Shown here: one piece after another, positions 47,499-56,343 of the stretch
Layout of the letters: each line of letters starts with the position of its first letter
How positions within the stretch are numbered: the first letter of the stretch is position 1
Assembly (NCBI RefSeq): GCF_014199945.1
Contig: NZ_JACHOR010000006.1
Location: 1 to 64,000 of the forward strand
Source of the DNA: Brevundimonas variabilis
Lineage (GTDB): Bacteria > Pseudomonadota > Alphaproteobacteria > Caulobacterales > Caulobacteraceae
Direction: 5' to 3'
DNA length: 64,000 nucleotides
The notes under the pieces: model-generated
The model's input: the letters and a program-made list of their open reading frames with translations, nothing else
The model's database searches: none
What the model was told of the DNA's origin: nothing
Made by a program: the position numbers and the translations under genes

Positions 47499-48610
47499 AC
47501 GTCCAGCTCCATGAAGATCAGAGCGAAGACGGCATCGAGGAAGATGATGGCAAAGATGGCCTGAACCACGGCCGCCGTCACCCGGCGACCCAGGCTTTCG
47601 ACGTCGCCCGCCACCGACATTCCCTGTCGGCAGCCAATGGCGGCCACGACAATGGCAAAGACCGGAGCCTTGATCAGGCCCACCAGCAGGTGGTTGCCCA
47701 TCATCGGGTCCTGCGACATCTGCTGGATGAAGAAGGTCGGGCCGTAGCCCAGCACGCCCCAGGTCACCAGCAAGCCCCCGAACAGTCCGGTCAGCATGCC
47801 GACAAAGGTCAGCAGCGGCAGCATGACCACCATGGCCGCCAGTCGGGGAATGACCAGCGCCTGGAAGGGATTCACGCCCATGACCTGCATGGCGTCGACC
47901 TCCTGGGTCATGCGCATGGAACCGATCTCTGCGGCAAAGGACGAAGCCGAACGCCCCGCAAGGAGAATGGCCGTGATCAGAACCGCCAGCTCGCGGAGGA
48001 CCGCCACTGCGACCAGTTGCACGGTGAACACGCCAGCTCCCAGCTGGGACAGGAGGTTGGCACCCAGCAGGGCGATCACCGCGCCGATGAAGAAATTGGT
48101 GACAGAGATGATTGGCATGGCATCCAGCCCTGCCCGTTCGCCCTGACTGAACCAGGCGGGCCAGCGAATACGACCCGGGTTCCGGAAGGCTGACCCCACG
48201 GCCAGCACCAGACGGCCGAGAAAGGCCATCGACAGGATGAACTCTGCCGCGATGTCATAGACACCAAGGCCGACCTTGGCGAAGCCGCGGATGAAGGCGG
48301 GCGACCGCCGCGGCGGCGGTGCACTTTCCCGTTCCAGTTTTTCGACCATGGCATAGACGCGGCCGGCCTCTGGCCGTTCAGCCCAGGCATCCTTGGGCAA
48401 GATCACGTCCGAAGCCTGGACGATGGCCAGAGCGCCGGCGGTGTCGAAACGGCCGAGTTCACTGAGATCGATCGCGGCCAGCGTTTGGCCGGACAGAGCC
48501 CGGCCCAGGTCCAGGGTCGACCGCCCAAGCCCGGTCGTCGTCCAGTCGCCCGTGAGGCGCAGGACGGTCCCGCCCTCGCGGTCCTCGATCTGGTAGGCTG
48601 CTGAACTCAT
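47495..48610 (-). CDS. MlaE-type permease with fused N-terminal STAS domain
   Basis: A 371-residue protein. Residues 1-105 form a STAS (MlaB-like) domain (GTVLRLTGDWTTTGL, IDLSELGRFDTAGALA), fused to an MlaE permease with five or so helices (FIGAVIALLGANLLSQLGAG, LAGRSASSFAAEIGSMRMTQEVDAM, the conserved MlaE loop given here in part). In E. coli MlaB is separate; the fused form is found in many alphaproteobacteria. It heads the lipid transport operon. Confidence 0.9.
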   Translation of the reverse strand: MSSAAYQIEDREGGTVLRLTGDWTTTGLGRSTLDLGRALSGQTLAAIDLSELGRFDTAGALAIVQASDVILPKDAWAERPEAGRVYAMVEKLERESAPPPRRSPAFIRGFAKVGLGVYDIAAEFILSMAFLGRLVLAVGSAFRNPGRIRWPAWFSQGERAGLDAMPIISVTNFFIGAVIALLGANLLSQLGAGVFTVQLVAVAVLRELAVLITAILLAGRSASSFAAEIGSMRMTQEVDAMQVMGVNPFQALVIPRLAAMVVMLPLLTFVGMLTGLFGGLLVTWGVLGYGPTFFIQQMSQDPMMGNHLLVGLIKAPVFAIVVAAIGCRQGMSVAGDVESLGRRVTAAVVQAIFAIIFLDAVFALIFMELDV

Positions 48611-48717
48611 CTACGTCTCTTTAGCCGAGGTGCGGCCAAACGCCCAAGGCTAAGCCTGCCCGGGCTCGCAACAACGCAGTTCCACTGTTCCGGTTTCGTC
48701 ACACCGAACGATACGCA

Positions 48718-50178
48718 TCACAGCAGAGTCCGGACGCGCCGCAGGTCGGCGACAAAGGCCTCGCGCTGCTGCGCTCGCAGGACGGGATCGGGCAGGCGCA
48801 GAAGGTAGGACGGGTGGACGGTGATCAAGCCAGCCGACCCGTCGTCAAGCGCCAGCGCCTGCCCCCGCTCACGGGTGACGGCGACCTTGCGATCCAGCAC
48901 GGCAAGAGAGGCCGTGGCTCCCAGCATCAGCACGGCCCTGGGCCGGATCAGGTCACGTTCAGACGTCAGCCACCAGCGACAGGCCGTCACCTCTCCGGCA
49001 TTGGGGGTCTTGTGCAGACGGCGCTTGCCCTGGGGTTCGTGCTTGAAATGCTTGACGGCATTGGTGACGTAGACATCGGACCGTTCGATCCCCGCCTCGA
49101 TCAGGGCATCGTCGAGAACCCGTCCGGCGGGGCCCACGAACGGTTTACCGGCCAGATCCTCCTGATCCCCGGGCTGTTCGCCCACGATCATCAACCGGGC
49201 ATTCCGGGGCCCCTGGCCACAGACACCCTGTGTCGCGTCGCGCCAGAGGGGACAGCGGCGACAGCCCTGAACGCCGGCGGCCAGTTCGTTCAGGTCCACA
49301 GGCAGGCGATCCTGTGGTCCGGTCTCGCGATCGAACTGGGCGACGATCCGCTCGGTGCGAGGGTTTGGTGCCGATGCCGGGGTCGCGACCATGGTCTCGG
49401 ATCGCCCCTTTGCTGCGGCGATCATCTCGGGAATGAGGGCCGCCTCGGGCAGATTCTTCCAGTAGCGTTTGGGCATTTCGCCCTGCATCGTCTTGGTCTT
49501 CAATCTCGCGGGATTGAAGGTCGAGGCATAATAGGTCTTCCAGAACTCCTCGACCTCGTCTTCCTGCGGGGCCTGATCGGCGGTGGCGGGCGGGCCGAAG
49601 GTCAGGGTCTTCAGGTCCCAGCTGCAGGATCCGTCCGGCGTGAGGATCGACCAGCGCATGTTCTGGAAGCGGCGGACGAAGAACGGCGCGGTCTTTTCCA
49701 GCACACGATGCGCGGGCTCGAACCAGGCGATGGCGTTCGGGCCGTCCGCGTCCTCGATCTCGCGAAAGCGGACGAAGGCCTTCATCTTGTGCGACGCGCG
49801 GCTGACATTCTTGGCGCGATCCAGCGCATCCACCACGTCGATGTCAGACGTGACCTTCATCAGGTCGGGCTCGTCGCGCAGCCGCCAAAGCAGGCGATAC
49901 ATCAGATCGAACCGGTCGGCAGATCGGTGAAGGATGACCTGCTGGGCCAGATCGACAAAGGTCTTGGATACGGTGAAATTCTGCTCGATCGGACCGGCCG
50001 GTGAAGCGCGCGTCCCGGGTGCCAAGGTTTCCGCCTGGTCGAACAGACCGCCCTGCTCCGCCGAGCCGCCGACCCTGAAGGACGCCTGTGCCGGTTCGAC
50101 GCCCTCGAGCCTGAGAGCACGGGCCGCCACCCGCCAGCCATCGAAATCGATTTCGTGGGCGAGGGTCGCGACCCGCAT
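48718..50178 (-). CDS. DUF4130 (TIGR03915) domain fused to UdgX-type uracil-DNA binding domain
   Basis: A 486-residue fusion. Residues 1-240 match DUF4130/TIGR03915, a DNA-metabolism family of unknown chemistry found with the radical SAM family TIGR03916. Residues about 290-486 are a family 4-like uracil-DNA glycosylase of UdgX type: cluster cysteines in GCRRCPLW, motif GEQPGDQED near 332, the UdgX loop KRRLHKTPN (His near 388) and HPSYLLR near 453. UdgX bonds covalently to DNA after uracil excision through that His. Its start overlaps the radical SAM stop (ATGA), so both are translated together behind a LexA-type box. Confidence 0.9.
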   Translation of the reverse strand: MRVATLAHEIDFDGWRVAARALRLEGVEPAQASFRVGGSAEQGGLFDQAETLAPGTRASPAGPIEQNFTVSKTFVDLAQQVILHRSADRFDLMYRLLWRLRDEPDLMKVTSDIDVVDALDRAKNVSRASHKMKAFVRFREIEDADGPNAIAWFEPAHRVLEKTAPFFVRRFQNMRWSILTPDGSCSWDLKTLTFGPPATADQAPQEDEVEEFWKTYYASTFNPARLKTKTMQGEMPKRYWKNLPEAALIPEMIAAAKGRSETMVATPASAPNPRTERIVAQFDRETGPQDRLPVDLNELAAGVQGCRRCPLWRDATQGVCGQGPRNARLMIVGEQPGDQEDLAGKPFVGPAGRVLDDALIEAGIERSDVYVTNAVKHFKHEPQGKRRLHKTPNAGEVTACRWWLTSERDLIRPRAVLMLGATASLAVLDRKVAVTRERGQALALDDGSAGLITVHPSYLLRLPDPVLRAQQREAFVADLRRVRTLL

Positions 50179-51419
50179 CAGAACAGGCTCAGCTGCACCG
50201 GCTTCGGCTCCGGCGACAGGCGAACCCGCAGGTCGGCGGCATCGGTCAGGCCCCCGGGTGTCCAGTCCAGCGCGGTGATGAAGGGGCGGACCTTGTCGAT
50301 CCCCCGACAAAGCCGCCCGATGTCCTCCAGCCGCAGGGTGCGCCAGCGGCGGATCGAGACGATCCGGTTGACGGACTTCACCCCCAGGCCGGGCACCCGC
50401 AGCAGGTCCTCGCGATCCGCGGTGTTCACATCGACCGGAAACCGTTCGCGGCGGTTCAGGGCCCAGGCCAGTTTCGGATCGATGGCAAGGTCCAGCATCC
50501 CGCCGGTCGCCGCTTCGCCGATCTCAGGCGCCGAGAAACCGTAGAACCGCATCAGCCAGTCGGCCTGATACAGCCTGTGTTCGCGCATCAGCGGCGGCTT
50601 CGACGACGGCAGGACGGCACTGGAGTCGGGGATGGGACTGAAGGCCGAGTAATAGACCCGCCTCAGCCCGTAACCGCCATACAGGGAAGCACTGCGATCC
50701 AGGATCTCCGTGTCAGGGGCACCATCAGCTCCGACGATCAGCTGGGTCGACTGTCCGGCCGGCGCGAACTTCGGCGGCCGTGCGCGGTCCTTCTTGCCCG
50801 GTCTTGCGGCCTCGACCTTGAGCCGGACCTGGCTCATGGCCTTCTTGATGACGGCGGTGTCTTTCTGGGGGGCGAGCCGGACCATGGCCTCGTCGCGGGG
50901 AAGTTCGATGTTGGCAGACAGACGGTCCGCATAGAGGCCCGCCTCCTCGACCAGCCGCGGGTCAGCCTCGGGGATCAGCTTGAGATGGATATAGCCCCGG
51001 AAGTCGTGCTCCTCGCGCAGCTTCTTGGCGATCAGCACCAGCTGCTCCATCGTGTAGTCGCCCGACCGGATGATACCGGACGACAGGAACAGGCCCTCGA
51101 TATAGTTCCGCTTGTAGAAATTCAGCGTGAGATCAACGACCTCGTCGACCGTGAAGCGCGCACGCTGGACGTTCGAGGACACCCGGTTGATGCAATAGAC
51201 GCAGTCGTAGATGCAGAAGTTGGTCAGCAGGATCTTCAGCAGGCTGACGCAGCGACCGTCCGGCGTATAGGCGTGGCAGATGCCCATGCCTTCGGTCGAG
51301 CCCATGCCCTTGCCTCCGACCGAGTTGCGCTTGCTGGTCCCGGAAGACGCACAGGACGCATCGTATTTGGCTGCATCGGCCAGAACAGCCAGTTTTCCAC
51401 GAAGATCGAGTTGAGCCAT
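50178..51419 (-). CDS. Putative DNA modification/repair radical SAM protein (TIGR03916-like)
   Basis: A 413-residue radical SAM enzyme. The cluster motif is CIYDCVYC (Cys69, 73, 76). Before it stands DAAKYDASCASSGTSKR, typical of the family. A helix-hairpin-helix DNA-binding motif closes the protein (VNTADREDLLRVPGLGVKSV, about 328-347). The family is named for likely DNA repair but its reaction is unknown. There is no ribosome site before the ATG, and possible -35/-10 elements suggest a leaderless message. It is translationally coupled to the DUF4130-UdgX gene. Confidence 0.9.
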   Translation of the reverse strand: MAQLDLRGKLAVLADAAKYDASCASSGTSKRNSVGGKGMGSTEGMGICHAYTPDGRCVSLLKILLTNFCIYDCVYCINRVSSNVQRARFTVDEVVDLTLNFYKRNYIEGLFLSSGIIRSGDYTMEQLVLIAKKLREEHDFRGYIHLKLIPEADPRLVEEAGLYADRLSANIELPRDEAMVRLAPQKDTAVIKKAMSQVRLKVEAARPGKKDRARPPKFAPAGQSTQLIVGADGAPDTEILDRSASLYGGYGLRRVYYSAFSPIPDSSAVLPSSKPPLMREHRLYQADWLMRFYGFSAPEIGEAATGGMLDLAIDPKLAWALNRRERFPVDVNTADREDLLRVPGLGVKSVNRIVSIRRWRTLRLEDIGRLCRGIDKVRPFITALDWTPGGLTDAADLRVRLSPEPKPVQLSLF

Positions 51420-51434
51420 GTTCGTGTTATGTTC
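51420..51434 (-). promoter_or_regulatory. Candidate LexA (SOS) box abutting the radical SAM start codon
   Basis: On the plus strand GTTCGTGTTATGTTC matches GTTC-N7-GTTC exactly, directly before the start codon of the minus-strand radical SAM gene. The second half-site also begins a palindrome GTTCT-N6-AGAAC (51431-51446). A TGGACC / CATAAC pair 17 bases apart on the minus strand would overlap the box, so bound LexA would block RNA polymerase. Confidence 0.65.
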
Positions 51435-51489
51435 TTAATGCAGAACAAGGTCCAGCGTGGCCGTGGAATTCGCGTCGGAGTGACGCGGA

Positions 51490-52419
51490 TCAGGTCAGGA
51501 AATTGAGGAGCGACACGTTCCTGAGCTGGTTGATCACCTGCGCGGAAGCCTGGATCGCGACCTCGGACAGCTTGATGTCGACAGCCGCCTGGGCGAGATC
51601 GGCGTCGGTGCGCTGGCCGACCAGCGCGTCCAGCTGGGACAGCTGAGCAGCGTTGTTTGCGTTGATGCTCTCGACCTGCTGGAAGAGTGCGCCGTTCTGG
51701 GCCACGTGAGTCAGGAAGTTGCCGCCCGCCGTGGCAAGCTCACTGAGTTTTCCCGTCAGAAACGTCTTCTGGGCTTCGGTCAGCTTCGTCGCAAAGGGTC
51801 CGTCGGCATTGGTGTCACTGAAGGCACGGATCTCGCGCATGATCTCCAGTGCTTCGGTGCCGATTTCATCCGCGAGAAAGCTGGAGTCAAACGCAGTGGT
51901 TTCGGAAATGCGGGAGCGGGTCTTCAACGAGCCGTTGTTGAACGCCGAAGCGACGTCCGGCGCAGCGACGAGCTGATCCAGCGTCGTGAATTCGACCGGC
52001 GTCTCGACGGAATTACCACCGGAGAAGACAAATTGACCCTGATGTTCCATGTTCAGGGCACCCCTGAAATCCTGGAAGGCGGCTTCCAGTTCGAGGTTGA
52101 TCGTCCCGCCCGCCTCGTTGGCAATGCTGTTGCCGAGGGCCGATCTCAGCCGGTCGATCGCACTCGACCCGCGGGATAGCGCGAGGTCCTGGGTTTCCAG
52201 CCGCGCCAGCAGGGTGTCGCCGGTGTCGATGAAGCCCTGGATGCGGGCCTGCGCGCCCTTCAGCGCCGTCAGACTTTCCGAAGACCGTCCGAAGCCCTGA
52301 AGATCGTTCGCGACCTTCTCCGTTGCCAGTCGCTGCTGTGCGTCGAACTGGCGGTTCTGGGCCGCAAACAGGTTGAGCAGGGCCGAGTTGTAGTTGCCCA
52401 GGGTCGAGACGCGGGTCAT
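51490..52419 (-). CDS. flgL: Flagellar hook-filament junction protein FlgL
   Basis: A 309-residue flagellin-like junction protein. The N-terminal flagellin helix (MTRVSTLGNYNSALLNLFAAQ, shown in part) and FSGG near residue 130 match FlgL, and the C-terminal helix ends VINQLRNVSLLNFLT. It joins hook and filament with FlgK. Its start overlaps the flgK stop (ATGA), so it is translated after flgK. Confidence 0.9.
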   Translation of the reverse strand: MTRVSTLGNYNSALLNLFAAQNRQFDAQQRLATEKVANDLQGFGRSSESLTALKGAQARIQGFIDTGDTLLARLETQDLALSRGSSAIDRLRSALGNSIANEAGGTINLELEAAFQDFRGALNMEHQGQFVFSGGNSVETPVEFTTLDQLVAAPDVASAFNNGSLKTRSRISETTAFDSSFLADEIGTEALEIMREIRAFSDTNADGPFATKLTEAQKTFLTGKLSELATAGGNFLTHVAQNGALFQQVESINANNAAQLSQLDALVGQRTDADLAQAAVDIKLSEVAIQASAQVINQLRNVSLLNFLT

Positions 52420-54536
52420 CAGATCATCCCCAACAGAGTGTCATACAGCTCGCGCGATGCCTGGATGAGGCGCGCCGAAGCGTTGAAGGCTTGCTGGTAG
52501 GTCGTCAGGAGGACCAGCTCCTCATCAAGATTCACGCCTTCGAACGCCGTCTGGCGCGCCGTGGCCTCGGTGCGGACGGCGACGGCGCTGTCCGCGCGCG
52601 ACTTCGAGGATGCGGCCTTTCCGCCGATCGTGCCGGACAGTTCAGCGGCATATCGCGAGACCGTCTGGGTGCTCGCCCGCCCACCACCCGCTGCCTGGAA
52701 AGCCGTCGACCGGTTGCCCGCATCGGCCAGGGCCGTTGCCCCGCGACCATCGCCAGACAGCAATCCTCTCGATCCCACCGCTGCAGTGAAGTCGAACTCG
52801 GCGAGCGCCAGCTTGGCGGCGTTCTGACGGACGTCGGATCGGACTGTAAAGCTGTCGGCGCGCGTGGCGCGAACCCCGGCCCCGACACCGAACAATCGGG
52901 TGAAGGATACGCCCGAGGGGACCTGGGCCGTCTGGTCGTCGAGTGTCTTGAGCGTCGGCGCCGGATCGCCATTGCCCTGAAACGTCAGCTCACCGGCCGC
53001 GCTCAGAGAGAAACTGCCATAGCGGCCGATCCCGGTGATCGGATCATTCAGAGCTGTGCGCAGGTTCTCGACAGTCGCGCCCGCAGGCACGGTGAAGGTG
53101 ACGTCACGCAGCTTGCTGCCGCGATCGTCCGAAAGCCGGAAGCGGACCGTCTGTCCCGCCGTAAAGCCGTGAGGCGATGTTCCCGTCAGACCGGTTTCGT
53201 AGAGGGCCGGACGCCCCGACTGAACGAGGTCGTTCAGACCGAAGAAGTGCGAGAACCCGCGATCGGCGCGGTTCTTCGACGGGTTGGCGGGATCGTCGGC
53301 AACGACGACACCATTGCCGGCCGAGGCCTCGATCGCCAACACGCCATTGGCGAAGCTGGCGGTCCCGGCGGCTCCGAGCTGGGCATTCAGCACCGTGAGA
53401 AAGTTCGCCGGTGTCGCCGCAGCACCGTTCACGGTGATGGAAGCACCGGAAAAGACGATATCCGCTCTCGCCTGTACAAGGCCCGCAGAATTGGTGACCG
53501 CGACCGTCGTCGAGCCGGTGAAACCGCCAAGCGCGGCCTCGAGCGACTGCCCGATGTTGCGGCCCGTCAGGCTGTTCGGGGCGGGCACGGCCGAATGGGC
53601 GTTGTGGGCCCGGTTCAGCTCGTCGGCCAGATGGGTCAGAAGTTCGGCGAGACGCTCGGCGGTCTCCGGCGCATCGACGTCGCGGAGCTCCAGAAGGCCC
53701 TTGATTTCGCCTGTCGTGATCAGATCCGTCAGAGGGCGAAGCTGTCCGCCCGGCTCAGTGATCAGAACCTCGTTGAAGACGGTTTCCGGCGTGACCTTGC
53801 CGGCGCGTTGATACTCCAGCGTTGCGGCACCGGGACCGACCAGCAGGGCCCCGCCGCCTGTCCGAAGCGAGATACCCCCATTCCCCATCCCTGCGGAACG
53901 GACATCCAGAAGGCTGCCGAGTTCGGCGACCAGCATGGCCTGGGCCCCCTGCGCACCCGAGGCGTCTGCATTCAGCGCCGTCGCGCGCGCGATCTCGACA
54001 TTGAGCGCATCGATGTCCCGCAGGAGACCATTGACCCTTTCGACGGCCGTGCCGATCCGGCTGTCGGCATCCTCCCGGGTGGACTGGATCTGGCCCGCGA
54101 CGCGAGCGGCATCCCCAAGAAGCGCCTCCGCCTTGAACAGGGCTTCCTGGCGACGCGGTGAGGATGGCGCGTCCTCCGCGACCGTGGCGAAGGCTGCGAA
54201 TACGCCATCGATGCTGGAAAAGAAGCCGGTCGTTGATCCCGGATCGCCAAACAGCGACTGGATACGGTCATAGAGTTCGCTGCGCGCCTCGTAGCGACCC
54301 GCATCCGCATTGGCACTCAGGCTCGCCGCCTGCAGGAAGCGGTCCGTGGCCAGCCGGACCCGTCCGATCTCGACACCTGAACCGGTGCCCTGGCTGGTCA
54401 GCGACTGCTGATCGGCGATCTTGCGGACATAGCCCTTGGTGTTGACGTTGGCGACGTTGTCCGAGACGATCCGGAGCTGCGCCTGCGCCGTCGCAAGACC
54501 CGAGTTCGCGTTATTGAGAATGGCATTGAGGGACAT
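52419..54536 (-). CDS. flgK: Flagellar hook-associated protein FlgK
   Basis: A 705-residue protein, N-terminus MSLNAILNNANSGLATAQAQ with LRIVSDNVANVNTKGYVRK, the usual FlgK start, and the C-terminal LTTYQQAFNASARLIQASRELYDTLLGMI in two parts. It caps the hook for filament assembly. The start at 54536 is set by the family N-terminus. A sigma-54 promoter lies about 158 bases upstream. Confidence 0.93.
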   Translation of the reverse strand: MSLNAILNNANSGLATAQAQLRIVSDNVANVNTKGYVRKIADQQSLTSQGTGSGVEIGRVRLATDRFLQAASLSANADAGRYEARSELYDRIQSLFGDPGSTTGFFSSIDGVFAAFATVAEDAPSSPRRQEALFKAEALLGDAARVAGQIQSTREDADSRIGTAVERVNGLLRDIDALNVEIARATALNADASGAQGAQAMLVAELGSLLDVRSAGMGNGGISLRTGGGALLVGPGAATLEYQRAGKVTPETVFNEVLITEPGGQLRPLTDLITTGEIKGLLELRDVDAPETAERLAELLTHLADELNRAHNAHSAVPAPNSLTGRNIGQSLEAALGGFTGSTTVAVTNSAGLVQARADIVFSGASITVNGAAATPANFLTVLNAQLGAAGTASFANGVLAIEASAGNGVVVADDPANPSKNRADRGFSHFFGLNDLVQSGRPALYETGLTGTSPHGFTAGQTVRFRLSDDRGSKLRDVTFTVPAGATVENLRTALNDPITGIGRYGSFSLSAAGELTFQGNGDPAPTLKTLDDQTAQVPSGVSFTRLFGVGAGVRATRADSFTVRSDVRQNAAKLALAEFDFTAAVGSRGLLSGDGRGATALADAGNRSTAFQAAGGGRASTQTVSRYAAELSGTIGGKAASSKSRADSAVAVRTEATARQTAFEGVNLDEELVLLTTYQQAFNASARLIQASRELYDTLLGMI

Positions 54537-54693
54537 CAGACGCGCTCCGCGCGGAAGGTTCCAGCCCATGCGCCCGGCAAGCCCTGCCCGGCAAAACGCA
54601 AAATCTGCCCGGTCGACATGTCGGCGAAAGCTGACAGTCCGTTGACTTTATTACAGGAAATGATTCGCGAAGGGGCCATGATGGCGTTTTCAC

Positions 54694-54708
54694 GCAATTG
54701 CCGGGCCA
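54694..54708 (-). promoter_or_regulatory. Sigma-54 promoter for flgK-flgL
   Basis: On the minus strand TGGCCCGGCAATTGC matches the -24/-12 consensus TGGCACG-N4-TTGC with one mismatch and the needed ten bases between GG and GC. It points at flgK, 158 bases away. Confidence 0.75.
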
Positions 54709-54844
54709 TCGCCGAGGCGCGTCCCGCCCTACCGGGCAAAAACCGTCACGACACGGCAAATTTGGTCGACCGATCTGTGCTCCGGCAACAGCACACCTGA
54801 CCGTATTCCCATAGTTTTCAGTGCCATGCTCCCAGGTCCGGGAT

Positions 54845-54859
54845 TGGCCCAAGGCTTGC
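54845..54859 (+). promoter_or_regulatory. Sigma-54 promoter for fliK-flgD-flgE
   Basis: TGGCCCAAGGCTTGC has TGGC and TTGC at the -24/-12 spacing (GG-N10-GC). It lies 61 bases before fliK. Together with the flgK promoter it makes a back-to-back sigma-54 pair. Confidence 0.75.
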
Positions 54860-54920
54860 GACAGCCATCCCGAATGATCCGGCGCAGCAGGCGCCAGCCC
54901 CCATCGAGACGCCTGCCCGC

Positions 54921-56339
54921 ATGTCCGCATCTGCCATCCTGTCACCCGTCACCGTCCCGCTCTCCGGCCAGTCCGGTGGGGGAGCCGCTGACGCCTCGGC
55001 ATCTTCGGGCGATTTCGCAGCTGTCCTGGCGGCTGAATCGCCCGAGACGCCTGCATCGCCTCAAGGCGGGTCCCTGAACGTTCCCGAAACAACGGCCCTG
55101 CCGATCAGCGAGCAACAGGTCGCGGACAATGATGGCGCGCCCGAAGACGTCGCTGCAGCCAGCGCGGCCCTGCTGGCTCCACTCTGGATCCAACTGTCCA
55201 GCGTCACAGTGCCGAACGGAACGGGCGGGACCGACCAGCAGGTCACCTCTGACACGGCGGTCAAACCTTCGACCGACGGGGTCGGACTCCAGACGTTCCC
55301 CGCGCAGGATCTTGCGGTCGGTCCGGAGACGACCACAGACGAGCCTGTGTTGCCTCCGGTGCCCGGCAAAGACGCTGACGCCAGGTCGGCGGTTGTCGCC
55401 GAACAGGCGAAAGCGACGGCCTTGGCATCGGCCGTCGAGGTCGCTGCACAACGTTCTTCGACACCGGCCGGTGACGCTGCACTGGCAAGCCTGCGAGCCT
55501 TGCCCGGCGCGGCGGCCCTTCAGCAGGCGACGATCACGCAGCGCAAGGTCGACGTCGCCTCGAACGGGTCCGCTTCGGCGGACGCTCTTGCCGAAAAGGA
55601 CCTGTCCGCTTCTGCCGGCGCGAAGATATCCGACGGGTCTTTGGCACCTGATGCGGACCTGGCCGGCAACAAGGCGTCACAGCCCGTCGATCGCTCTGCC
55701 CTGACGTCTTCAGCCGGTATGCCGAACGCGGCGGGCATCGTGCTGGCGGACGCCGGATCATCGACCGAGCCCCTGCCCGCATTCGCTGACATCGCGCAGG
55801 TGTTGACCGATACGGACGCCCCAACGCCTTCGGGAGCGGCATCAGCGTCCGCGTCCACACCTCTTGTCTTTGCTTCTACCGAGACACTGTCGCTTTCCAG
55901 CCTGTCGCGCGCCACCATCGAGACCACTGCCCAGTTGGCAGCGCAGATCACCCATCGCCTCGCGGGCCAATCGACCCGGTTTGAGCTCGGCCTGACGCCC
56001 GAGGGCCTTGGTCGCGTGGACGTGACACTCGACATCGACAGCGACGGGCAGCTTTCGGCCCGACTTGCCTTCGACAATCCCCTCGCGGCGACGGAGTTGC
56101 GCGGGCGTGCCGACGACCTGCGGCGTCAGCTTGAGGATGCCGGCTTCACCGTGGCGCGCGATGCGCTCGAGTTTTCCAGTCGCGACAGCTCATCCGGCGG
56201 CGGCACCGATCGACGCCAGCAACGCGCAACGGCCTATGCCGACCGCCATGCGGCCCAGACCGACCTGGTCGACGCCCCGCCCGCATGGACGCTCCCCTCA
56301 TCCAGCCTGACGCCTCGCGGCGTCGATGTGAAAGTCTGA
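54921..56339 (+). CDS. fliK: Flagellar hook-length control protein FliK
   Basis: A 472-residue protein. The first 340 residues are Ala/Ser/Pro/Thr-rich and low in complexity, as is usual for the FliK ruler. The C-terminal substrate-switch domain is clear: RFELGLTPEGLGRVDVTLDI, DGQLSARLAFDN, LRRQLEDAGF. FliK measures the hook and switches the export gate to filament proteins. No strong ribosome site is seen before the ATG. flgD follows after four bases. Confidence 0.85.
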   Translation: MSASAILSPVTVPLSGQSGGGAADASASSGDFAAVLAAESPETPASPQGGSLNVPETTALPISEQQVADNDGAPEDVAAASAALLAPLWIQLSSVTVPNGTGGTDQQVTSDTAVKPSTDGVGLQTFPAQDLAVGPETTTDEPVLPPVPGKDADARSAVVAEQAKATALASAVEVAAQRSSTPAGDAALASLRALPGAAALQQATITQRKVDVASNGSASADALAEKDLSASAGAKISDGSLAPDADLAGNKASQPVDRSALTSSAGMPNAAGIVLADAGSSTEPLPAFADIAQVLTDTDAPTPSGAASASASTPLVFASTETLSLSSLSRATIETTAQLAAQITHRLAGQSTRFELGLTPEGLGRVDVTLDIDSDGQLSARLAFDNPLAATELRGRADDLRRQLEDAGFTVARDALEFSSRDSSSGGGTDRRQQRATAYADRHAAQTDLVDAPPAWTLPSSSLTPRGVDVKV

Positions 56340-56343
56340 AATC

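Larger units (their letters stand above)
54537..54920. promoter_or_regulatory. Divergent flagellar control region with repeated CGGCAA elements
   Basis: This 384-base gap between flgK and fliK holds two sigma-54 promoters (listed separately) and five CGGCAA or GGGCAA elements: CCCGGCAA (54573-54580), CCCGGCAAAA (54587-54596), ACCGGGCAAAAACC (54731-54744), CACGGCAAATTTGG (54752-54765) and TCCGGCAACA (54781-54790). Their spacing from both promoters fits ftr-type enhancers bound by the activator FlbD in Caulobacter. No gene is seen in the gap. Confidence 0.5.

Noticed and set aside
48676..48695. GTTCCACTGTTC before the DUF4130-UdgX side
   Set aside because: Half-sites are four bases apart, not seven, so it does not fit the LexA pattern.
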